Made by a program: the position numbers and the translations under genes. DNA of 64,000 nucleotides from Moraxella catarrhalis (GTDB lineage Bacteria; Pseudomonadota; Gammaproteobacteria; Pseudomonadales; Moraxellaceae). Where the stretch lies: contig NZ_LXHE01000014.1 in assembly GCF_001656295.1 (NCBI RefSeq), positions 1-64,000 of the forward strand, in the 5' to 3' direction. This document shows, piece after piece, positions 38,069 through 50,689 of this stretch; position 1 is the first letter of the stretch, and the number at the start of each line of letters is the position of its first letter. The notes beneath the pieces are model-generated. The model did not search any database. It was not told the DNA's origin and worked only from the letters and a program-made list of their open reading frames with translations.

Positions 38069-40819
38069 TTAGCTAAGCGCCTGAATGATGGCAGATTTTA
38101 GCTGATTTAACGCATCATCATTCAAAGATACGCCATGCAAACCACTTAAATAAAAGATATCTTCCGCTCGCTCGCCCAAAGTGGTAATGCGTGCGCCATG
38201 TACTTGAATATTTAGCTCGCTAAATACTGCACCGACTTTGGCAAGTAATGATGGTCGATCTTTGGTGATCAGGTGCATTTTATGATGCCCTTGGTGTGCC
38301 AATGATGTCGCTTCTGAAAAGTAGACTTGGGTCGGTACGATAAAATGTTTAAGCTTACCATCCACTTCAAAAACTCTCGAAGGTACTGGCACGCCACCAG
38401 TTTTGAGACCTTGTTCAAGCCCTGATATCATCTGATTGGTGCGTTCAGGGCTTAATAATAATGGTATACTACTGTCCGTTGGCAACAATCGATCAATAAT
38501 GACATAAGAGTCCACTGCTGTACTCGTGCCGTCAATATCGGCTGATAAAATTGTCGCATCAAGTACCGATAGACCCAACTGATCCAAAATACAAACCGTC
38601 GTGGCAAATAAATTATCCTGATCAGGTGCACAAATCAACAGCTGCATCCCTCGCAAGGACACATCGCTATGCTCTCGGATGGCGATGATTGGCTTGCCTT
38701 GTTTTAGCCGATGTTCTGCCGCCAAGATTTCGGCTGATTGCCAAGCAATATCTCTATGCTTTTGCTTTAAAAAATACTCTTCCCCAAAACCATCCCACAG
38801 GGCTTTTAGTCGGTGATTATCCACCATTGGCAATAAGTCTTGTGCTTTATTTTTTCTATCATCAATCACACGATCTTTGTCAACAACATGGACGCCCAAA
38901 CTGTGTACTTGGTGGACGCTGGTGTACAGCTGCTTAAGCAGTGTCGCTCGCCAAGTATTCCAAAGTTGGCCGTTGGTCGCATTCATATCCGCCACAGTCA
39001 AGACATACAAATGATTTAGCCGAGTGATGGAACTGGTAAATTCGGCAAATTTAGCAATAACCTCAGGATCGCTGATGTCTTGCTTTTGGGCAATCAGCGA
39101 CATCGTCAAATGCTCTAATACCAACCACCGCACAAGCTTACTGTCTGTCTCACTCATGCCATGAGTCAAACAAAATTCGTAAGCATCAGCCGCCCCAAGC
39201 TTAGAATGATCGCCCCCTCGACCTTTGGCGATATCATGGAAAATCGCTGCAATGACCAAAATGTCCTTGCGGGTAATTCTTTGATAAATCTCAGCTACCA
39301 GCCCGTATTTATCTTGATTATTAAGACGATCATCACCAAAGCGATGCAGAATACGCACCAATAATAAGGTATGTGCATCCACCGTGTAGCGGTGAAACAA
39401 ATCATACTGCATCAGCCCCATAATTTTACCGAAGGCGGGTAGATAATTACCCAAGACCCCAAAACGCTTCATCAGACGCAAGCGATGAAACAGATAATTT
39501 AACTCTTGTAAATTGGCTAAAAATAATTGGCGATGTACAGGATTTTTGCGGTATTCTTCATCAATCAAATCACTTGAAGCGTAAATTGCCCGCAGTGTAC
39601 TTGCTGCGATCTGACGAATACCCTTCTGACCCATGACCAAAAAAATTTTTAATAAATTGGCTGGATCTGCCGAAAAAGCATCTGGGCGACGGATAGCAAT
39701 TTTAGCAGGTCTAGATTGATGGTCAGAGCCAGACTGTATCAAATAAAATGTCTCATCAATATCAATCAGGCGTGCAGCAGCTGACAAATAATTTTCATAA
39801 AAATATTTGCACAACACCTCTGAAAACGCTGCAATTTTCATGGCATGCTGATAATACACACGCATCATTATCTCTAGAGCTTGTGTGACATCTTGATGAG
39901 TGGTATCTAAAGTGCGTGTATAATAGCCAAATCGCTCAGCGATGGCTTTTTGATAATCAAATAACAATCGATCTTCGCCACGACCCGCCAGTGTATGCAG
40001 ATGATGGCGAATGCACCATAGATATCGCTGACCTGCCTGCAAGATGGTACATTCGTTTTCGTTGATAAAATCAGTGGTTGCAAGCACTTTGATATCTGAG
40101 CTACCAAAATAAAATCGCCCAAGCCATCCAATCATGTGGATATCTCTAAGCCCGCCAGGTGCGTTTTTGATGTTTGGTTCAAGATTATATTCTGTCGCAT
40201 TATGTGCCAAATAGCGTGCTTTTGATTCTGCCATTTTGGCATCATAAAAAGACCCTATATCCCAAACCTCTTTAACCGCCTGAATTGGTTGCCAAGATAA
40301 ATCTTCATTACCTGCCAAAACTCTTGCCTCAAGCATGGCAGAAGCAATGGTTTGGTCACTGACGGCAACACGCAGCTCATCGACACTTCGCACCGAAAAA
40401 GCAGGCGTGATACCAATATCCCAAAGCATCGCCACAAAAGATTCAATCGGCTTGGTGGCTTTGCCAATCTCATCACCAATCAATAAAATATCCACATCTG
40501 AAGCTGGCAAAAGCTCGCTACGACCATAGCCGCCCACCGCAAATAACGCAAAATCTTTAGGAAATTGATAAAAATCAAACAACTGCCTTAAGATGATATC
40601 AATGGCAAGTGTACGCACTTTGAGCAGATTGGCGATATGATGAACCGCATGCATGCCATAAGCGACGACTTGATCATCAATGGCTTGATTTAATTTCTTA
40701 AGATAGGCTTGAATCAGCTCGCTGCTTATGAATGTATCTTGAATGGTTGGCGGCAACGCAATATTTAGGTGGCAGGTTTTGGCTAAGTGCTTAAATTTTT
40801 GGGCGGTAGAATTTGGCAT
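38069..40819 (-). CDS. glnD: Bifunctional uridylyltransferase/uridylyl-removing enzyme GlnD
   Basis: Nitrogen sensor of 916 aa that adds UMP to PII protein when glutamine is low and removes it when glutamine is high. Nucleotidyltransferase motif GGYGRSELLPASDVD (96-110), HD domain around residue 525 (FHDIAKGRGGDHSKLG), and two C-terminal ACT domains (about 715-790 and 840-916) that bind glutamine. A PII substrate with Tyr51 is encoded at 55065. Confidence 0.97.
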   Translation of the reverse strand: MPNSTAQKFKHLAKTCHLNIALPPTIQDTFISSELIQAYLKKLNQAIDDQVVAYGMHAVHHIANLLKVRTLAIDIILRQLFDFYQFPKDFALFAVGGYGRSELLPASDVDILLIGDEIGKATKPIESFVAMLWDIGITPAFSVRSVDELRVAVSDQTIASAMLEARVLAGNEDLSWQPIQAVKEVWDIGSFYDAKMAESKARYLAHNATEYNLEPNIKNAPGGLRDIHMIGWLGRFYFGSSDIKVLATTDFINENECTILQAGQRYLWCIRHHLHTLAGRGEDRLLFDYQKAIAERFGYYTRTLDTTHQDVTQALEIMMRVYYQHAMKIAAFSEVLCKYFYENYLSAAARLIDIDETFYLIQSGSDHQSRPAKIAIRRPDAFSADPANLLKIFLVMGQKGIRQIAASTLRAIYASSDLIDEEYRKNPVHRQLFLANLQELNYLFHRLRLMKRFGVLGNYLPAFGKIMGLMQYDLFHRYTVDAHTLLLVRILHRFGDDRLNNQDKYGLVAEIYQRITRKDILVIAAIFHDIAKGRGGDHSKLGAADAYEFCLTHGMSETDSKLVRWLVLEHLTMSLIAQKQDISDPEVIAKFAEFTSSITRLNHLYVLTVADMNATNGQLWNTWRATLLKQLYTSVHQVHSLGVHVVDKDRVIDDRKNKAQDLLPMVDNHRLKALWDGFGEEYFLKQKHRDIAWQSAEILAAEHRLKQGKPIIAIREHSDVSLRGMQLLICAPDQDNLFATTVCILDQLGLSVLDATILSADIDGTSTAVDSYVIIDRLLPTDSSIPLLLSPERTNQMISGLEQGLKTGGVPVPSRVFEVDGKLKHFIVPTQVYFSEATSLAHQGHHKMHLITKDRPSLLAKVGAVFSELNIQVHGARITTLGERAEDIFYLSGLHGVSLNDDALNQLKSAIIQALS

Positions 40820-40938
40820 GATAAATCCAGCGTATCAAATATCCGTCATCCTAGCACAAACCCATCATTACTCACAAGAAAAATCAAGGCAGCCCCAAGC
40901 TGCCTTAATAAAGATGAATAGACCATAAATGATTGTAA

Positions 40939-41730
40939 TCAACTGCTTAAAAAGCTTAAATCCTCATCAGGGCGTGCTGTTGTTACAAGGCAGCCATTAT
41001 CTGTGACAATCAATGTGTGTTCCCATTGAGCAGATAGCTTACGGTCTTTGGTGATAGCCGTCCAACCATCTTTCATGATTTTGGTCTGCCACACGCCTTG
41101 ATTAATCATCGGCTCAATGGTAAATGCCATGCCTGTTTTAAGTTCAATGCCTGTACCCGCCTTGCCATAATGTAAAACTTGGGGCTCGGCATGGAAGGTC
41201 TGACCGATGCCATGCCCACAAAACTCACGCACAATGCTAAAACGCTCAGGCTCAACCACCGCTTGAATAGCAGCACCAATATCACCCAAATGAGCACCAT
41301 TTTTAACCACTTTCATGCCTGCATACAACGCTTCTTGTGCCACTCGGCAAATGCGCTCAGCCATGACCGAACCTTGACCGACGATCCACATCTTAGAAGT
41401 ATCGCCATAGTAGCCATCTTTAATGACCGTAATATCAATATTAATGATATCACCTTCTTTTAACAAACGCTCGTGATCAGGGATACCGTGGCAGACCACA
41501 TGATTGATTGAAGTACAGATCGACTTGGGGAAACCGTTATAATTCAGTGGGGCAGGAATAGCACCGTGATCAAGAATATATTGGTGTGCGATGTCATCAA
41601 GAGCGCCAGTGCTGACGCCAACTTTGACGTGCTCATCTAGCATCACCAAGACATCAGCAGCCAGTTTGCCGGCAATTTTCATTTTCTCAATGGCAGCATC
41701 ATCTAAAATCGGGATATTTTTATTCATCAT
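40939..41730 (-). CDS. map: Methionine aminopeptidase, type I
   Basis: Removes the N-terminal methionine from new proteins. Product of 263 aa. H81 (NHVVCHGIPD) and metal ligands D99 (INIDI), D110 (YYGDTSK), the FCGHGIGQTFH histidine and two C-terminal glutamates (TIEPM and QWEHT) are present. Confidence 0.95.
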   Translation of the reverse strand: MMNKNIPILDDAAIEKMKIAGKLAADVLVMLDEHVKVGVSTGALDDIAHQYILDHGAIPAPLNYNGFPKSICTSINHVVCHGIPDHERLLKEGDIINIDITVIKDGYYGDTSKMWIVGQGSVMAERICRVAQEALYAGMKVVKNGAHLGDIGAAIQAVVEPERFSIVREFCGHGIGQTFHAEPQVLHYGKAGTGIELKTGMAFTIEPMINQGVWQTKIMKDGWTAITKDRKLSAQWEHTLIVTDNGCLVTTARPDEDLSFLSS

Positions 41731-41875
41731 AGTTAGCTTTAGTATCTTAATGGGTTCGTCATCTATTTTACCGCAAAAGTCATTTGGATGCCATCTTTGG
41801 TATGATCAGCTATGGCTGCGCCAATGAAAAAACCCAGTCGCACAATCAGACTGGGCTTAGAATCAGATGTCAGGA

Positions 41876-42205
41876 TCAGTCAAGCAAATCATGCTCACGC
41901 GCTGCTTGCAAAATCACACTTGAGCGGTTGCCCGTACGGCAAAAAATATGAAGCGGACGCTGACTTTGATTATAAAAATCTGCAAACTCTTGCACATGAT
42001 GCATCTCAAGCATCCCGCCTGAAAATGGAATCTGGCGATACTCAATGCCATGCTCTTTGGCAGCCTTGGCGATCTCGTCCGATAAAGGCTGATTGGGTTC
42101 TTCGTTATCTGGACGGTTGTTTACCAGCGTTTTATAGCCTTGATCTGCCAACGCTTTGACATCATCGGGGGTGATTTGACCTGAAATGGTGATCGGCTCG
42201 CTCAT
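41876..42205 (-). CDS. DUF442 / TIGR01244-type phosphatase-like protein
   Basis: Product of 109 aa. The HIFCRTGNRSS loop is the phosphatase P-loop (C-X5-R). The family is related to the phosphatase-like half of BLH sulfide-metabolism proteins. Substrate unknown; possibly sulfur metabolism. Confidence 0.8.
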   Translation of the reverse strand: MSEPITISGQITPDDVKALADQGYKTLVNNRPDNEEPNQPLSDEIAKAAKEHGIEYRQIPFSGGMLEMHHVQEFADFYNQSQRPLHIFCRTGNRSSVILQAAREHDLLD

Positions 42206-42460
42206 AATTTTTCCTTAAAATTTTAACCAAATTTAATATTAGCTTACTCTGATTTGGATGATTTGGCAAATCATTTCACTGTTTACGCCATAGGATCGAG
42301 CAGGTGCGGATGACCCATGAGTCAAATGCCAAAAATCCTGTTTGATTGTCTTAAAAATATGCTAAAATTTGGGGGATATTATTATCATTACAAATCACTT
42401 TTTGTAAATTTAGCAAGTCTCGCTGCCCATCTGTCAGCGGGATGACAAGCCACAGGATAG

Positions 42461-44620
<2,160 letters not shown>

Positions 44621-44650
44621 AATCCTTATCTTTCAATCATTTAACATATT

Positions 44651-44686
44651 AAAATCTCCCAAAGCTTTATAGCTTGGGAGATTTTA
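44651..44686. terminator. Bidirectional terminator between the fadH-like gene and comM
   Basis: AAAATCTCCCAA and its complement around a short loop; T-runs both ways. Confidence 0.85.
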
Positions 44687-44721
44687 TCAGGCAGCATGTC
44701 AGCGTGATTATTTGAATTTAA

Positions 44722-46236
44722 TTATCGATAGCTTAAGGCTTCTGCCACATGCGCTGTTTTGATGTGCTCGCTGGCGGCTAAATCTGCAATGGTACGCGCG
44801 ACGCGCAAGATGCGGTGGTAACTGCGAGCAGACAAGTTGAGCTTGGATTGAGCCATCTTGAGCATTTGCTGTTCTTTTTGACCCAATATAGCGACTTGAT
44901 CAAGTTCACTGGCTGTCAGCTCATAATTGGCTTTGCCTTGACGAGCCACTGCCATATCACGTGCTGCCACAACTCTTTGACGGACCTCATCTGATGACTC
45001 ACCCTTTGGCGCGCTTTGTAAATCCTCGATGGGCAAAGCAGGTACGGTAATGTGTAAATCGATGCGATCTAGCAAAGGTCCTGACAGTTTATCTTGATAT
45101 TTTTTAATTTGCTCAGGTCGGCAGCGGCAGCGGTTCGTGGTGTCGCCGTGATACCCACAAGGGCAAGGGTTCATGGCAGCGATCAGCTGAAAATCAGCAG
45201 GAAATGATACCTGGGCATTAGCGCGAGAGATGGTAATCTGCTTGGACTCGATGGGCTGGCGCAAGGTTTCGAGTGTTTTACGATCAAATTCTGGAATCTC
45301 ATCAAGGAAAATCGCGCCTTTGTGGGCTAGGCTAATCTCACCAGGTTTGGGTTTTGAGCCGCCACCAACCAAAGCGGTCGCAGAGATGGTGTGGTGGATG
45401 GCACGAAAAGGTCGCTCGCCAAAGGCATACTCCGCGCCTGCAATCGAGTAGATGCTCGCCACCTCTAAGGCTTCTGCCTCGGTCAGGGGCGGCAAAATAC
45501 TGGGCAGGCGCGATGCCATCAGAGTCTTGCCTGATCCAGGTGACCCTGTAAATAGTATCGAGTGACCGCCAGCCGCTGCAATCTCAAGCGCTCGGCGTGC
45601 GTGATGCTGCCCTTTGACATCTGCCAAATCATACGCGTACTGCGTCACTTGGGGCTGATGTGGCAAAGTCGCTGTCGGCAAGATATCCGCTTGATTTTGG
45701 CTGATGCCGCTCACCACATCCAAATGACGACAAACCGCCGCCAGATGATCGGCAGCAAGCACCGTCATATCGCCCACCTTCACCGCTTCACAGGCGTTCA
45801 TACTTGGCATAATCAGCGTGCGAGATTTGTCATCATGACGGGCAGACTTAATGGCGCGAGCAATAGCAAGTGCGCCAGAAACAGGTCTAAGCTCGCCATT
45901 GAGCGCAAGCTCTCCCACAAATTCAAAATCTGCCAAGACCTTATCATCAATCTGACCGCTGGCCGCCAAAATACCCATCGCAATCGGCAGATCCAGCCTC
46001 GCCCCATCCTTTGGCAGATCGGCAGGCGCAAGATTGATCGTCAAGCGGCGATTGGGAAATTCATATCCTGAGTTAATCAGTGCTGAGCGTACCCGATCTT
46101 TACTCTCGCGTACCGAAGCTTCAGGCAACCCGACGATGGTTAAGGCTGGCAACCCTTGGGAGAGATGAACTTCAACAAATACTTGCGGCGCCTGCAATCC
46201 AACAACCGAACGCGTAAAAACTTTGGCAAATGACAT
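44722..46236 (-). CDS. comM: ComM/YifB AAA+ helicase
   Basis: Product of 504 aa. Residues 1-170 are the N-terminal Lon-protease-like domain, followed by the Mg-chelatase-type ATPase: Walker A GSPGSGKT (231-238) and Walker B AIFLDEIPEF. Zinc-like CPCGYHGDTTNRCRC. ComM extends branch migration during natural transformation, fitting a competent Moraxella-like host. Confidence 0.93.
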   Translation of the reverse strand: MSFAKVFTRSVVGLQAPQVFVEVHLSQGLPALTIVGLPEASVRESKDRVRSALINSGYEFPNRRLTINLAPADLPKDGARLDLPIAMGILAASGQIDDKVLADFEFVGELALNGELRPVSGALAIARAIKSARHDDKSRTLIMPSMNACEAVKVGDMTVLAADHLAAVCRHLDVVSGISQNQADILPTATLPHQPQVTQYAYDLADVKGQHHARRALEIAAAGGHSILFTGSPGSGKTLMASRLPSILPPLTEAEALEVASIYSIAGAEYAFGERPFRAIHHTISATALVGGGSKPKPGEISLAHKGAIFLDEIPEFDRKTLETLRQPIESKQITISRANAQVSFPADFQLIAAMNPCPCGYHGDTTNRCRCRPEQIKKYQDKLSGPLLDRIDLHITVPALPIEDLQSAPKGESSDEVRQRVVAARDMAVARQGKANYELTASELDQVAILGQKEQQMLKMAQSKLNLSARSYHRILRVARTIADLAASEHIKTAHVAEALSYR

Positions 46237-46267
46237 AAAAATAAGCGCTTAATAATAAAAGAATAAG

Positions 46268-46299
46268 CCCAAAAGCCGCCGATCAGTGCGGCTTTTGGG
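46268..46299 (-). terminator. Hairpin between rapA and comM
   Basis: CCCAAAAGCCGC / GCGGCTTTTGGG stem; T-run weak on the minus strand. Confidence 0.6.
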
Positions 46300-46322
46300 A
46301 GGAAAAATGCATACTGCCAAAC

Positions 46323-49187
46323 TCAGTCAGGCGCAACCGTCACCAACACTCGAATGCTGTCAGGCACAAGCGATAAATTATCAAGCGCCTGCAAACCTTG
46401 AGCTTTGAGCTTTTCAAGTGCTAAAATCTCATCATCGCGGACATTAGGATTGATCGCCTGAAGGCGAACCAATCGCCCAATTTCTTTGTTCATATAATCG
46501 CCAAAAGCAGTTTTGGCTTGGGCGCTGATTTGATCAAGCTGCGCGCCTGCAATGCGTTTGGCATCTTGGGTTCTGGCGTCGATGACGGCTGCACGCGCCT
46601 TGGCAACTTGGCGAGCGCGCCCCTTATCCAAGCGGTCAATGAGTGGTAGAATTTTTTCACTGGTGGCGACTTGACTTAGATCATCACCTCGTTCACTCAA
46701 AAATACGCGCAAGCTTTGCTTGGGCAAATAAGCCGATAAATTCAATGACTTGGCGGAGATCGCCTCAATACGAAACTGATTTTCGATCATCAGCATCCCT
46801 TTTGGTAGCGCCGCTGATTTGAGCAGCCCAACTTGCGTATTACCAAAAGTACCTGTCAAAATCATCTCAAGGATGGCTTGGATCAGTGGATGCTCATAGG
46901 TCATATAATGCATGTCCTCACGAGCAAGCGCCTGCTGTCGGCTGAAGGTCAAAGTCATGCCATCTTCATCCAAAGGCAGGCTTTCGATGCCTTCCACATC
47001 AACTTCAGAGGCATCAATCGGATGGATAATCCATGAGCCATCACGCTGCACACTATAATCCATGCCCACCGCCGTCAAATAACGATCCAAAAACAGTGGC
47101 AGCAATTTGTTATCATCAAGCTCACGCATGGCGACCTCAATGCGCGCTGCGACATTCGGGCGGCATGAGTTGTACTCAAGCAATCTGTCACGACCTGCTT
47201 GTAGCGCTTCTTCTAGCTCTTGGCGATAGACAGACGCTTGAGCGATGAGTGTGGCTAAATTTTCACGATTTTGGGGCGTGTCAGCACCTTCAAGCAGCGG
47301 CTTTAGCTCTGCGATAAAAGCGTCTTGGACAGATTGAGCCGTTGGGCTGATTTGATTAAAGATATTCAGTGCGCCATCATACCAATTATACAGACGCTCT
47401 TGGGCAGTACCCATCACAAAAGGCACATGAAGCTGAATCTGTGCAATCTGACCGATACGATCAAGGCGACCAATGCGCTGCTCAAGCGTATCAGGATTGG
47501 CAGGTAAATCAAATAATACCAAATCTTGAGCAAACTGAAAATTACGCCCCTCCGAGCCAATCTCAGAACATAATAGAATCTGTGCACCAGCATCATCAGC
47601 AAAATATGCCGCCGCTTGGTCACGCTCAAGTAAACTCATCTGCTCTGTAAAAATTGCCGTCTTGATGCCTGCATGTAACCGAAGCACTGCCTCCAAGCTT
47701 TCAATGGTAGCGCCGCTGCGAGCGATGAGTAATACTTTTTTATGCTTAAGCTCATGGCGTAGTAAATCAATCAGCCAAGCCACTTTAGGGTCATGCTCAA
47801 GCCATGCACCATCTGGATATTGCTCCTCACCCCACAACTGCTCACGCAATTTGCCTTGGGTGTAGTGTGTATTTTGCCATGCCGTTGGCAAAGGCAGCGG
47901 ATAAGGGATACTGGTTCGCCCAAAAAACCCTTGAACGCTATCACGCGTATTACGAAATAAAATACGCCCTGTGCCATGACGATCCAAAAGCTCATTAATC
48001 ACATGCGTGCGCAGGCGTTCATTGGCATTAATATCAGCCAACTCCACTTCTTCAAAGCCCAAAAGTCCTGCTACTGCACGGATTTGCTTGGCACTCAAAT
48101 CCTGACCATCAATCAACAAAGACGCCACCATCGCCACATCTTCAAAGGCATCTTGAGCGGCAATAAAATCATCCAAATCATCAAAACGGTGCGGATCAAG
48201 CAGGCGCAGACGCGCAAAATGACTCTCTACACCCAACTGCTCAGGTGTCGCGGTCAATAGCAGCACACCTGCGATACTGGCAGCAAAATCAGCGACCAAG
48301 TCATACTTATCATTACCGCCTTGTTCGGCGTCCCAATGCAGGTGATGCGCCTCATCGACCACAAGTAAATCAAACCCCGCTGCATATGCTTGCTCATACA
48401 AATCATGATGGTCAAGCAATAAATCAATGCCTGCGATGATAAATTGCTCGGTCAAAAAGACATTTTGATCAGGATTATGCTCTTTGATGGCGGCGGTGCG
48501 CACCAAATCAAATAACGCAAAATCTAAGTTAAAGCGGCGCTTAAGCTCAATCATCCATTGATATTGCAAGCTGTCAGGCACAAGCACAAGCACACGATTC
48601 ACCTTGCCTGTCAAGATTTGCTGATGTATAATCAGACCTGCCTCAATGGTCTTACCCAGCCCCACCTCATCTGCCAGTAGTACGCGGGGTGAAAGCCGCT
48701 TACCCACCTCATGGGCGATATACAACTGATGGGCAATGATATCAACTCTAGCTCCAATTAGCCCACGCAGTGGATGACGCGCAAGCATCGCCTGAATACG
48801 CAGTGCATCTTGGCGCAGCTCATACCAATCCGCTCCTTCAATACGTCCCGCCAGCAGACGCTCAAGTGGTTTTGATAAAGTAATATTTGCCGCAAGCCGT
48901 GTCTCCATCAAGCTTTTGCCACATGCCAAATGATAACGCATCACCCCTGAAATCTCTTCACAGCGTGCCACTTGATACAAGTTACCCTCTTGGTCGGTAA
49001 TATCATCACCCACCGAAAACACCACTCGTGACAGCAGTGCAGATGCCTTGGCATAGACGCGTGTTTCTTCGCTTTGGGGAAATAAGATATGGACACAGCG
49101 GTCATCAACATCAATCACCACACCAAGCCCTAGGCTTGATTCACTGTCGGATAAATAACGCTGGCCGATGGCAAAATTATCGCTCAT
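46323..49187 (-). CDS. rapA: RNA polymerase-associated SWI2/SNF2 ATPase RapA
   Basis: Product of 954 aa (E. coli 968). It recycles RNA polymerase. N-terminal Tudor-like domains (1-110), Walker A LADEVGLGKT (171-180), DEAH (278-281), helicase C-terminal motifs ILLCSEIGSEGRNFQFAQ and RIGRLDRIGQ, then the RapA-specific C-terminal domain. Confidence 0.95.
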   Translation of the reverse strand: MSDNFAIGQRYLSDSESSLGLGVVIDVDDRCVHILFPQSEETRVYAKASALLSRVVFSVGDDITDQEGNLYQVARCEEISGVMRYHLACGKSLMETRLAANITLSKPLERLLAGRIEGADWYELRQDALRIQAMLARHPLRGLIGARVDIIAHQLYIAHEVGKRLSPRVLLADEVGLGKTIEAGLIIHQQILTGKVNRVLVLVPDSLQYQWMIELKRRFNLDFALFDLVRTAAIKEHNPDQNVFLTEQFIIAGIDLLLDHHDLYEQAYAAGFDLLVVDEAHHLHWDAEQGGNDKYDLVADFAASIAGVLLLTATPEQLGVESHFARLRLLDPHRFDDLDDFIAAQDAFEDVAMVASLLIDGQDLSAKQIRAVAGLLGFEEVELADINANERLRTHVINELLDRHGTGRILFRNTRDSVQGFFGRTSIPYPLPLPTAWQNTHYTQGKLREQLWGEEQYPDGAWLEHDPKVAWLIDLLRHELKHKKVLLIARSGATIESLEAVLRLHAGIKTAIFTEQMSLLERDQAAAYFADDAGAQILLCSEIGSEGRNFQFAQDLVLFDLPANPDTLEQRIGRLDRIGQIAQIQLHVPFVMGTAQERLYNWYDGALNIFNQISPTAQSVQDAFIAELKPLLEGADTPQNRENLATLIAQASVYRQELEEALQAGRDRLLEYNSCRPNVAARIEVAMRELDDNKLLPLFLDRYLTAVGMDYSVQRDGSWIIHPIDASEVDVEGIESLPLDEDGMTLTFSRQQALAREDMHYMTYEHPLIQAILEMILTGTFGNTQVGLLKSAALPKGMLMIENQFRIEAISAKSLNLSAYLPKQSLRVFLSERGDDLSQVATSEKILPLIDRLDKGRARQVAKARAAVIDARTQDAKRIAGAQLDQISAQAKTAFGDYMNKEIGRLVRLQAINPNVRDDEILALEKLKAQGLQALDNLSLVPDSIRVLVTVAPD

Positions 49188-49396
49188 AAAATACTCAGTT
49201 AATGTGTTGTTTTCAAAATTGCTTGCTTTTTGGCAAACTTACTATTTTACTTGAAATAAGCAGAATTTACATTAATTTTCTTTATGGCTCTTTTGGGCAA
49301 TATTTTCAAGATTTAAAAAGCATGACACATGATATAATTACGCATGATATGATTAAAAATCAACACATGAATAAAATCAATCAACGGAGATGACAC

Positions 49397-50353
49397 ATGA
49401 AAGCTGTTTTTTTGGATGCTGGCACATTCTCTAAGCAAGCGTGCCTACCCACGCCCAAAGGTGTGACAGAATATCAAACCTATTCACAAACCCCACAAGA
49501 TGACGAGATTATCATTCAGCGTTGCTGCGATGCTCAGATTGTGATTACTAATAAAGTGGTCATCACACGCAATATTTTAAAAGCCCTGCCAAAGCTTAGG
49601 CTGATTCAGCTGACTGCCACTGGTATGGATAATGTGGATAAACAAGCCTGCCAAGACTTGGGCATAACACTTAAAAATGTCGCAGGCTATTCGGTCAATA
49701 GCGTACCTGAACACACCTTGATGATGATGCTTGCGATTATGCGTGGTGCCAAATACTATCATCAGCGTGCAACCGATGGCACTTGGCAGGCAGATGGGCG
49801 ATTTTGTTTATTAAATGAGCCGCTGTTTGATTTGTATGGACAAACCTTAGGCATCATCGGTGCAGGCAATATTGGGCGGCGTGTGGGCGAATTGGCAAAA
49901 GCTTTTGGCATGCATGTTTTATACGCCGAACATCAAGGCAAAACCCCGCGTAGTTCAGAATATACCGATTTTGAAACTGTGCTAAACAGTAGCAATGTCA
50001 TCAGTTTACATTGCCCATTAACTGACGCTACCAAGCACCTAATCAATACCGACACGCTCGCCAAAATGCACAAAAAACCACTCATTATCAATGTCGCTCG
50101 TGGCGGCGTAGTATGCGGAGCGAACATTGTTGATGCACTCATCAATGATCACATCTTAGGTTATGCATCCGATGTGTTTGAGTCTGAACCATTTGCCAAA
50201 AATGACCCGCTGCTTGGTATCGCTGATCATCCACGCGTACTGTTTACACCGCATAACGCTTGGGGCAGTCTTGCTGCTCAAGAAAAACTTTGGGAAATTT
50301 TAGCCAATCAAATCACCGATTTTATCAACAATCATTCAACCCACACGCCCTAA
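49397..50353 (+). CDS. D-2-hydroxyacid dehydrogenase (glycerate/hydroxypyruvate type)
   Basis: Product of 318 aa. NAD-binding GIIGAGNIGRRVG (about 152-164), catalytic Arg in NVARGGVV, Glu in FESEPF and His in TPHNAWGS. Close to HprA-type glycerate dehydrogenases. The exact substrate is not certain. Confidence 0.88.
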   Translation: MKAVFLDAGTFSKQACLPTPKGVTEYQTYSQTPQDDEIIIQRCCDAQIVITNKVVITRNILKALPKLRLIQLTATGMDNVDKQACQDLGITLKNVAGYSVNSVPEHTLMMMLAIMRGAKYYHQRATDGTWQADGRFCLLNEPLFDLYGQTLGIIGAGNIGRRVGELAKAFGMHVLYAEHQGKTPRSSEYTDFETVLNSSNVISLHCPLTDATKHLINTDTLAKMHKKPLIINVARGGVVCGANIVDALINDHILGYASDVFESEPFAKNDPLLGIADHPRVLFTPHNAWGSLAAQEKLWEILANQITDFINNHSTHTP

Positions 50354-50370
50354 ATTATCTGATCGCATTA

Positions 50371-50402
50371 AAAAAGCCTTTCGAGTTATCGAAAGGCTTT
50401 TA
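50371..50402. terminator. Bidirectional terminator
   Basis: AAAAGCCTTTCGA-GTTA-TCGAAAGGCTTTT, between the dehydrogenase gene and tRNA-Phe, usable on both strands. Confidence 0.88.
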
Positions 50403-50406
50403 AAAA

Positions 50407-50482
50407 TGGTGGCGAGAGGCAGGATCGAACTGCCGACACACGGATTTTCAATCCGTTGCTCTACCGACTGAGCTATCACGCC
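50407..50482 (-). tRNA. tRNA-Phe (anticodon GAA), CCA encoded
   Basis: 76 nt. Minus strand: acceptor GGCGTGA pairs with TCTCGCC (one mismatch). D-arm GCTCAGTCGGTAGAGC, anticodon arm ACGGATTGAAAATCCGT with GAA, and T-arm GGCAGTTCGATCCTGCC are clear. Confidence 0.95.
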
Positions 50483-50689
50483 AAAGTGGGCGTATTAAAC
50501 CAAAAAAAGCGGCAGTGGTCAAGTGTTTTTCATTAAAATGACAGATTTTTCTTAAAAATAGGGAATTTTTATCAAATTTTCAGATTTTTTAGGCAATTTC
50601 TCCACCAAAATCATACCAAAATTTAACAATTTAAGGTATGATAAAGCACTTATCGGTCGCCCATTTATCATAAAATATCTAAATTTATC

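Noticed and set aside
47369-47650. Open frames opposite rapA
   Set aside because: Shadows of a well-recognised 954-aa gene on the other strand.
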